A stretch of 10,034 nt of DNA, taken from contig JAJTBL010000042.1 of assembly GCA_021286925.1 (NCBI GenBank), positions 1 through 10,034 of the forward strand. Reading direction: 5' to 3'. The position numbers and the translations under genes were made by a program. The notes beneath the pieces are model-generated. The model had not been told where the DNA came from and did no database searches. It saw nothing but the letters and a program-made list of their open reading frames with translations. Positions within the stretch are counted from its first letter, which is position 1; each line of letters opens with the position of its first letter. This document shows, piece by piece, positions 5,966 to 10,034 of the stretch. This DNA is from Spirochaetia bacterium (GTDB taxonomy: Bacteria; Spirochaetota; Spirochaetia; Treponematales; Rectinemataceae).

Positions 5966-6238
5966 GTGGATACCGACGTTCAGAACAAGAAGAAGGGAAA
6001 GCTGGTTCTGCAGGGGATCGTCACTTCCGACAAAATGGATAAAACCATTGTCGTCGAAGTCATGATGAGGAAACTGCACCCGCTTTACAAGAAGTACGTG
6101 ACCAGGTCCAAGAAGGTCAAGGCGCACGATGAAACCAATTCTGCTCATATTGGCGACACTGTGCGAGTTGAAGAATGCAGACCGCTTTCACGCGACAAGC
6201 GCTGGCGGCTTATTGAAATCGTCGAAAAGGCGAAGTAA
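5966..6238 (+). CDS. rpsQ: 30S ribosomal protein S17
   Basis: S17 is an OB-fold primary 16S rRNA binder of the 30S body. The reading frame begins with GTG at 5966 and gives 90 residues; GAGGAGA at 5954-5960 is a strong SD 5 bases before it. The core is KLVLQGIVTSDKMDKTIVVE, followed by HPLYKKYVTRSKKVKAHDE, the long rRNA-inserting loop, and IGDTVRVEECRPLSRDKRWR, the S17 signature. It carries a short Lys-rich N-terminal extension before the core strand, which is usual in this family. It is the last gene of the classical S10 operon, and only 17 bases separate it from rplN, so S10 and spc run together here. Confidence 0.97.
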   Translation: MDTDVQNKKKGKLVLQGIVTSDKMDKTIVVEVMMRKLHPLYKKYVTRSKKVKAHDETNSAHIGDTVRVEECRPLSRDKRWRLIEIVEKAK

Positions 6239-6255
6239 GCGAACGGGAGACAGGT

Positions 6256-6624
6256 ATGATTCAAGTAGAGAGCATGCTCGCGGTCGCGGACAACTCAGGC
6301 GCAAAGACAGTTCAGTGCATTAAGGTACTGGGCGGTACCCGCCGGAGGTATGCCTCGGTAGGCGACATTATCGTCGTAGCCGTGAAGACCGCACTGCCGA
6401 ACTCTTCAGTGAAGAAGGGAACGGTTGAAAAAGCCGTCATTGTCAGGACTCACAAAGAGTACCGAAGGCCTGACGGAACGTATATCCGCTTTGATGACAA
6501 TGCATGTGTCATCATTGATGCCAACAAAAACCCGAAGGGCAAGCGCATCTTCGGACCGGTTGCCCGAGAGCTGCGAGAGAAAGACTATATGAAGATCATT
6601 TCGCTCGCGCCCGAGGTCCTGTAA
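6256..6624 (+). CDS. rplN: 50S ribosomal protein L14
   Basis: L14 lies at the subunit interface, contacts 16S helix 14, and is the binding surface for the silencing factor RsfS in many bacteria. At 122 residues it has exactly the usual length. It starts MIQVESMLAVADNSGAK and contains VQCIKVLGGTRRRYASVGDI, the L14 signature with GGTRRRYA, then VVAVKTALPNSSVKKG, VIVRTHKEYRRPDGTYIRFD, NACVIIDANKNPKGKRIFGP and VARELREKDYMKIISLAPEV. The ATG is preceded by GGGAG at 6245-6249. Complete and ordinary. Followed 9 bases later by rplX. Confidence 0.98.
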   Translation: MIQVESMLAVADNSGAKTVQCIKVLGGTRRRYASVGDIIVVAVKTALPNSSVKKGTVEKAVIVRTHKEYRRPDGTYIRFDDNACVIIDANKNPKGKRIFGPVARELREKDYMKIISLAPEVL

Positions 6625-6633
6625 GGAGAGAAT

Positions 6634-6951
6634 ATGACAGATTCCAAATTCAAACTCCGTCGGGAGGACCTGGTTCAGGTTATTGCTGGCAAGGATAAGG
6701 GTAAACAGGGAAAGATTCTCAAGATTGACAGGGAAAAGGGTCGAGTCATCGTCGCCGGTGTCAACATGATCAAAAAGGCTATGAAGAAAAAGAGCCAGAC
6801 TGATCGCGGCGGCATTGTTGAAATTGAAGCGCCCCTCCACATTTCCAATGTGATGATCGTGTGCAAGAAATGCGGTCCTGTCAGAATCGGGTATAAATTT
6901 GACGGTGATACGAAAAAACGTGTTTGCCGAAAGTGCGGGGAGGTTCTCTGA
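6634..6951 (+). CDS. rplX: 50S ribosomal protein L24, zinc-ribbon form
   Basis: L24 is an assembly initiator that binds the 5' part of 23S rRNA through a KOW domain. The 105 residues include the KOW motif LVQVIAGKDKGKQGKILKID (13-32), VIVAGVNMIKKAMK, and a C-terminal half ending in two CxxC pairs: Cys77/Cys80 in CKKC and Cys98/Cys101 in CRKC. These could bind one zinc ion; E. coli L24 lacks them, but many bacteria have them. AAGGAG precedes the ATG. Its TGA stop (6949-6951) overlaps the ATG of rplE by one base in TGATG, implying translational coupling. Confidence 0.97.
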   Translation: MTDSKFKLRREDLVQVIAGKDKGKQGKILKIDREKGRVIVAGVNMIKKAMKKKSQTDRGGIVEIEAPLHISNVMIVCKKCGPVRIGYKFDGDTKKRVCRKCGEVL

Positions 6952-7511
6952 TGGCAGAGGCGAAAACAAGTTTACCCCGGCTCAAGAAGCTCTACCGGGA
7001 AAAGGTAGCTCCCGAACTCTTCAAAGAGATGGGATACGAGTCATTCATGCAGGTTCCGCGGCTTGTCAAGGTCGTCGTTTCCATGGGTGTCGGTGAAGCG
7101 AAAGAAAATAAAAAGCTTCTCGATGCTGCGGTCACTGACCTGGGCATCATTACCGGGCAGCATGCTGTCAAGACAAAGGCCAGAAAATCCATTGCTACTT
7201 TCAAGATTCGCCAGGGACAGGAAATCGGCGCTCGCGTCACACTTCGCGGCGATTACATGTGGGAATTTCTCGACAGGCTCATGAATGTCGCACTTCCCCG
7301 TGTTAAGGACTTCAGGGGAGTTAACCCGAACGCCTTCGATGGCCATGGGAACTATTCTCTGGGTCTGAACGAGCAGATTATTTTCCCTGAAATTGATTTT
7401 GATAAAATCGAAAAGGTGATGGGGCTTAACATCGCGATCGTAACAACCGCGAAAACCGACAAAGAGGCGAAGAGCCTCCTTGGCATGTTAGGCATGCCCT
7501 TCAGAAAGTAA
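6951..7511 (+). CDS. rplE: 50S ribosomal protein L5
   Basis: L5 anchors 5S rRNA in the central protuberance and contacts P-site tRNA and the S13 bridge. The 186-residue protein (family about 179-190) starts MAEAKTSLPRLKKLYREKVA at the ATG overlapping the rplX stop. It shows YESFMQVPRLVKVVVSMGVG, KLLDAAVTDLGIITGQHAVK, KARKSIATFKIRQGQEIG, RVTLRGDYMWEFLDRLMNVA, PRVKDFRGVNPNAFDGHGNY and SLGLNEQIIFPEIDFDKIE, all L5 signatures, and ends GMLGMPF. An upstream in-frame ATG at 6924 would lie inside rplX and was rejected. Followed 10 bases later by rpsN. Confidence 0.97.
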   Translation: MAEAKTSLPRLKKLYREKVAPELFKEMGYESFMQVPRLVKVVVSMGVGEAKENKKLLDAAVTDLGIITGQHAVKTKARKSIATFKIRQGQEIGARVTLRGDYMWEFLDRLMNVALPRVKDFRGVNPNAFDGHGNYSLGLNEQIIFPEIDFDKIEKVMGLNIAIVTTAKTDKEAKSLLGMLGMPFRK

Positions 7512-7521
7512 GGAAGGAAAC

Positions 7522-7707
7522 ATGGCTCGAAAGGCAATGATTTTAAAGGCTCAAGAAAAGCCGAAGTACATGACCAGACTGGTTCGCCGCTGCGCAATCT
7601 GCGGACGCGCCAGAGGTTATATGAGAAAATTCGACATGTGCCGAGTTTGCTTCCGGAAGTACGCTTCTGAAGGCAAAATCCCGGGCGTGACGAAGTCGAG
7701 CTGGTAG
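7522..7707 (+). CDS. rpsN: 30S ribosomal protein S14, zinc (type Z, C+) form
   Basis: S14 folds into the 30S head near S10 and S3. The 61-residue length identifies the short zinc-binding type rather than the about 100-residue zinc-free form. Cys24 and Cys27 in RRCAICGRARGY and Cys40 and Cys43 in MCRVCFRKYA form the tetrahedral zinc site. The C-terminus GKIPGVTKSSW is the standard S14 ending. GGAAGGA lies just before the ATG. Its TAG stop (7705-7707) overlaps the AGGAGG SD (7706-7711) of rpsH. Sometimes named rpsZ. Complete, with normal motifs. Confidence 0.97.
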   Translation: MARKAMILKAQEKPKYMTRLVRRCAICGRARGYMRKFDMCRVCFRKYASEGKIPGVTKSSW

Positions 7708-7716
7708 GAGGAAGCG

Positions 7717-8115
7717 ATGAGCGTAACAGATCCCGTAGCGGATATGCTGACAAAAATCCGCAACGCAAATGCAGCCCGTCACGAAAAAGTTGATATCATG
7801 GCCTCCAAGCTCAAACTTGAAATTGTCAAGATTCTCAAGACTGAGGGCTATATCAAGAATTTCAAGAAGATCCAGGCTGATGGCGTCAATATCATCAGGG
7901 TGTTCCTGAAATATGACGAAGCTAACAACCCTGTTCTTCATGGGCTGGACAAAGTTTCAAAACCAGGCAGGCGCGTTTACTCCGGCTACAAGGAGATTCC
8001 GCGTGTTTTCAATGGCTATGGAACACTGATAATTTCAACATCGGACGGTGTTATCACCGGAAAGAAAGCTGTTGAAAAGCAGGTTGGCGGTGAGCTTATC
8101 TGCACCGTCTGGTAA
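7717..8115 (+). CDS. rpsH: 30S ribosomal protein S8
   Basis: S8 is a primary 16S rRNA binder of the central domain and, in E. coli, the translational repressor of the spc operon. The 132-residue length is typical. It begins MSVTDPVADMLTKIRNAN, and its C-terminal half contains GLDKVSKPGRRVYSGYKEIP, VFNGYGTLIISTSDGVITGK and the terminal VGGELICTVW, which is the S8 rRNA-binding region. AGGAGG overlapping the rpsN stop lies 5 bases before the ATG. No E. coli-like S8 target hairpin was identified near rplE; the gene spacing leaves little room for one outside coding sequence. Followed 15 bases later by rplF. Confidence 0.97.
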   Translation: MSVTDPVADMLTKIRNANAARHEKVDIMASKLKLEIVKILKTEGYIKNFKKIQADGVNIIRVFLKYDEANNPVLHGLDKVSKPGRRVYSGYKEIPRVFNGYGTLIISTSDGVITGKKAVEKQVGGELICTVW

Positions 8116-8130
8116 TCAAGGGGAAATGCG

Positions 8131-8673
8131 ATGTCAAGAATCGGAATACGGCCGGTCCAGATACCACAGGGAGTAAAGGTTGCAGTAACCCCCACCTCTG
8201 TGACGGTTGAAGGGCCCAAGGGAAAATTGGTTCAAGAGTACATTCCAGAAGTCGAAATAGCCGTTGAGGGATCCACTGTTGTTGTCAACAGGAAATCAGA
8301 TTCCAAGCAGGCCAAGGCTTTTCACGGTCTCTACAGAAACCTGATCAACAATATGGTGATCGGCGTTTCCCAGGGATTCAAGAAAACGCTGGTTTTGAAC
8401 GGCGTCGGCTACCGTGCCGAATTGCAAGGCAATCTCCTTGTCATGAGCCTCGGATATTCCACCGACTTTGCCGTGGTAGTTCCGCAGGGTCTTGCAGTGA
8501 CTGTCGAAGCAAACGGCCAAAAGGTTGTTGTTTCGGGTATCGACCGGGCTCTGCTTGGCAAGTTTGCCAGCGAGGTGCGTTCTCTCAGGGAACCTGAACC
8601 CTACAAGGGAAAGGGAATCCGCTATGAAGATGAGAAGATTCGCAGGAAGGTCGGAAAGACCGGTGTGAAGTGA
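8131..8673 (+). CDS. rplF: 50S ribosomal protein L6
   Basis: L6 sits near the sarcin-ricin loop and factor-binding site and is important for late 50S assembly. The 180 residues match the family (176-184). Two homologous alpha/beta domains are seen: the first with SRIGIRPVQIPQGVKVAV and VEGPKGKLVQEY, linked through HGLYRNLINNMVIGVSQGFK to the second with LVLNGVGYRAELQGNLLVMS and VSGIDRALLGKFASEVRSLR. It ends with REPEPYKGKGIRYEDEKIRR and KVGKTGVK, the diagnostic C-terminal signature. AAGGGG at 8118-8123 precedes the ATG. Complete. Its TGA is followed 10 bases later by the rplR start, with only a weak SD between. Confidence 0.98.
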   Translation: MSRIGIRPVQIPQGVKVAVTPTSVTVEGPKGKLVQEYIPEVEIAVEGSTVVVNRKSDSKQAKAFHGLYRNLINNMVIGVSQGFKKTLVLNGVGYRAELQGNLLVMSLGYSTDFAVVVPQGLAVTVEANGQKVVVSGIDRALLGKFASEVRSLREPEPYKGKGIRYEDEKIRRKVGKTGVK

Positions 8674-8683
8674 GGCGCAAACA

Positions 8684-9030
8684 ATGAGCGTTAAAGAATT
8701 AAGCGACAAAATCCGAAAGCGCGCGAAGCGCAAGGTTTCCGTACGAAAGACTATTTCCGGAACCGCTGAAAAGCCCAGAATGAGCATCTCTATGTACAGG
8801 TGATTGATGATACCGCCGGTCATACTCTAGCTTCCGCTTCCACCCTGGAAAAATCCCTCAAGGATATCGGGCATACCGTCGAAGGCGGCGGAAAGCTTGG
8901 AGAAGAAATCGGCAAGAGGCTTTTGGAAAAAGGAATTACTACTGTGGTTTTTGACCGGAACGGTTACAAGTATCACGGTATCGTGAAAGCAATCGCCGAT
9001 GGCGCCCGCAAAGCCGGGCTGAAATTCTAG
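8684..9030 (+). pseudogene. rplR: 50S ribosomal protein L18, frame broken by an apparent about 19-base deletion
   Basis: L18 binds 5S rRNA with L5 and is normally essential. From the ATG at 8684 the frame reads SVKELSDKIRKRAKRKVSVR, then KTISGTAEKPRMS, the normal L18 N-terminus. It then diverges and stops at TGA 8801-8803 (39 codons). The C-terminal part resumes in another frame with cat at 8785: HLYVQVIDDTAGHTLASAST, ending at TAG 9028-9030 with KAIADGARKAGLKF. The conserved stretch between them (about six residues, in other L18s resembling xFRSNK) is absent. The intact gene would have 366 bases (121 residues); 347 are present, so 19 are missing. Codon use and context are normal and neighbouring genes are intact, so this is likely an assembly or sequencing error or a recent deletion rather than decay. 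Only AGG at 8673-8675 serves as SD. Confidence 0.9.
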
Positions 9031-9039
9031 GGGGCTTCT

Positions 9040-9552
9040 GTGGAAAGAAATAGAAGAGAAGATGCACAGCCACGCGATAATTTTACCGAGAAGCTCGTTC
9101 AGCTGAACAGGACAGCGAAAGTTGTAAAAGGCGGCCGAAGATTCTCGTTTTCAGCTCTCACGGTGGTTGGAGATCATCAGGGTAATGTAGGATTTGGCTT
9201 TGGCAAGGCAAACGATGTCACCGAAGCCATTCGAAAATCAGTAGAAAAGGCAAAACGAGCGGTTGTCCATGTGCCCGTCAAAAATGGGACTCTGCCCCAT
9301 GAAGTGACCGGTGTCTACAAGGCTACCAATGTTTTGATCAAACCGGCCTTCCCCGGCTCCGGCGTTATCGCCGGCGGTCCTGTTCGCGCCATTCTGGAAG
9401 TCGCTGGCTATACCGATGTCATTTCCAAGTGCATTGGTTCCAGAAACTCAATGAATATCGTCAGGGCTGTTTTCAACGGCATGGACAAACTTATGGATGC
9501 CAAAGCCGTTGCCAAAAACCGCGGCAAGACCTTAAAAGATCTGTGGGGTTGA
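9040..9552 (+). CDS. rpsE: 30S ribosomal protein S5
   Basis: S5 lies at the mRNA entry site, contributes to the ribosomal helicase and to decoding fidelity, and its N-terminal loop forms the spectinomycin-relevant region. The start is GTG at 9040 (170 residues, family about 160-175). The dsRBD-like N-terminal domain shows FTEKLVQLNRTAKVVKGGRR and FSFSALTVVGDHQGNVGFGF (with GKANDVTEAIRKS next), and the C-terminal domain NVLIKPAFPGSGVIAGGPVR, VAGYTDVISKCIGSRNSMNI and KLMDAKAVAKNRGKTLKDL. The stretch AGGGGGC at the rplR stop is the probable SD, weaker than most here. The last codons overlap no other gene; rpmD begins 2 bases later. Confidence 0.97.
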   Translation: MERNRREDAQPRDNFTEKLVQLNRTAKVVKGGRRFSFSALTVVGDHQGNVGFGFGKANDVTEAIRKSVEKAKRAVVHVPVKNGTLPHEVTGVYKATNVLIKPAFPGSGVIAGGPVRAILEVAGYTDVISKCIGSRNSMNIVRAVFNGMDKLMDAKAVAKNRGKTLKDLWG

Positions 9553-9554
9553 TC

Positions 9555-9737
9555 ATGGCTAAAATTGAAATCACCCTTGTGAGAAGCACTATCCATCAGA
9601 AACCGGTCATGCGGGCGACAGTTCGCTCTCTCGGCCTGCGAAAGATTGGATCTTCCACAATCAAAGAAGCGACTCCTGCCATTCTTGGCATGGTCAATAC
9701 AGTGAAACACCTTGTTTCCACCAAGGAGGTCGAATAA
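9555..9737 (+). CDS. rpmD: 50S ribosomal protein L30
   Basis: L30 is a small 50S protein near the central protuberance contacting 5S-proximal rRNA. The 60-residue protein matches the bacterial short form. It starts AKIEITLVRSTIHQKPVMRA, with the signature TVRSLGLRKIGSSTIKEATP, then AILGMVNTVKHLV. The ATG at 9555 comes 2 bases after the rpsE stop, so translation is probably coupled. The TAA at 9735-9737 overlaps the rplO ATG by one base. A strong SD for rplO, AAGGAGGT at 9723-9730, lies within the last codons. Presence of rpmD in this slot is usual for spirochaetes, Firmicutes and proteobacteria. Confidence 0.96.
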   Translation: MAKIEITLVRSTIHQKPVMRATVRSLGLRKIGSSTIKEATPAILGMVNTVKHLVSTKEVE

Positions 9738-10034
9738 TGTCCGACTATCAGCTTCATGCTCCTGAAGGTGCGAACAGGAAGAAAAGAATCGTCGGCCGCG
9801 GACAGGGTTCCGGACTTGGAACCACTGCCGGCCGCGGCAACAAGGGACAGCAGTCCCGATCCGGCGGAAAGACCTATCCAGGTTTTGAAGGCGGCCAGAT
9901 GCCGCTGTACCGCCGTCTTCCCATGAGAGGATTTTCCAACCAGCCTTTCCGCAAGGAGTGGCAGATTGTGAATGTCGGTGATCTGGAGACAAGATTTCAG
10001 GCTGGAGATACGGTTGATGCCGCATCCCTCTTGA
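9737..10034 (+). CDS. rplO: 50S ribosomal protein L15, N-terminal 99 residues (3' end outside window)
   Basis: L15 helps link 23S rRNA domains in late 50S assembly. The frame starts at ATG 9737 in the TAATG overlap with rpmD, after AAGGAGGT, and runs open to the window end. It begins MSDYQLHAPEGANRKKRIVG and contains the glycine-rich RNA-binding stretch GRGQGSGLGTTAGRGNKGQQ, SRSGGKTYPGFEGGQMPLYR and RLPMRGF, the canonical L15 signature. About 45-50 C-terminal residues of the usual 145-150 are missing because of the window edge. In this operon order secY would be expected next. Confidence 0.97.
   Translation, partial: MSDYQLHAPEGANRKKRIVGRGQGSGLGTTAGRGNKGQQSRSGGKTYPGFEGGQMPLYRRLPMRGFSNQPFRKEWQIVNVGDLETRFQAGDTVDAASLL

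Noticed and set aside
8783..8803. Programmed -1 frameshift as the explanation of the rplR break
   Set aside because: No slippery heptamer of the X XXY YYZ type is present at the junction, and a shift would not recover the conserved segment that is missing. A deletion explains both the frame change and the missing residues.
9408..10025. Minus-strand reading frame of about 205 codons opposite rpsE, rpmD and rplO
   Set aside because: Sense-strand genes are unmistakable; the antisense translation has low-complexity, basic and Cys/His-scattered sequence with no family resemblance.
1..10034. Mobile elements, CRISPR arrays, tRNA genes, defence or other accessory systems
   Set aside because: All sequence is accounted for by conserved ribosomal genes and short gaps; no regularly spaced repeats, transposase motifs, tRNA-like cloverleaf or atypical insert was seen.

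Overview
The window is a bacterial ribosomal-protein superoperon read entirely on the + strand. It opens inside tuf (elongation factor Tu) and runs through the classical S10 and spc gene order without a strand switch: tuf (3' part), rpsJ, rplC, rplD, rplW, rplB, rpsS, rplV, rpsC, rplP, rpmC, rpsQ, rplN, rplX, rplE, rpsN (zinc type), rpsH, rplF, rplR (broken), rpsE, rpmD, rplO (5' part, cut by the window end). The gene order, a tuf gene directly before rpsJ, the S10 and EF-Tu sequence flavour, the zinc-ribbon L24 and zinc-type S14, and roughly 50-55% GC suggest a spirochaete-like bacterium (Spirochaetota). That placement is inference from memory of protein flavour and is moderate at best.

Layout: 2-841 is tuf, followed at 859-900 by a strong intrinsic terminator. 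A promoter-like pair (-35 at 882-887, extended -10 at 902-910, 17-base spacer) lies on the distal arm and U-tract of that terminator. It would start the ribosomal transcript near 917, giving a leader of about 143 bases before rpsJ. This leader and the 72-base rpsJ-rplC gap are the only sizeable non-coding stretches, and both contain hairpins that I could pair by hand. From rplC onward genes are separated by 1-17 bases or overlap (rplX/rplE TGATG, rpmD/rplO TAATG), so the S10 and spc blocks look like one transcription unit with translational coupling.

The products assemble the ribosome: 30S proteins S10, S19, S3, S17, S14, S8, S5 and 50S proteins L3, L4, L23, L2, L22, L16, L29, L14, L24, L5, L6, L18, L30, L15. 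EF-Tu delivers aminoacyl-tRNA to the finished particle.

The main anomaly is rplR (L18). Its reading frame breaks near 8785, where about 19 bases encoding a conserved 5S-rRNA-binding segment appear to be missing, in a pattern that fits deletion between two short direct repeats. I found no mobile element, CRISPR array, tRNA, rRNA or accessory system. The window is otherwise an ordinary core-genome locus, and the points worth a second look are the rplR break, the terminator/promoter overlap and the structured leaders.
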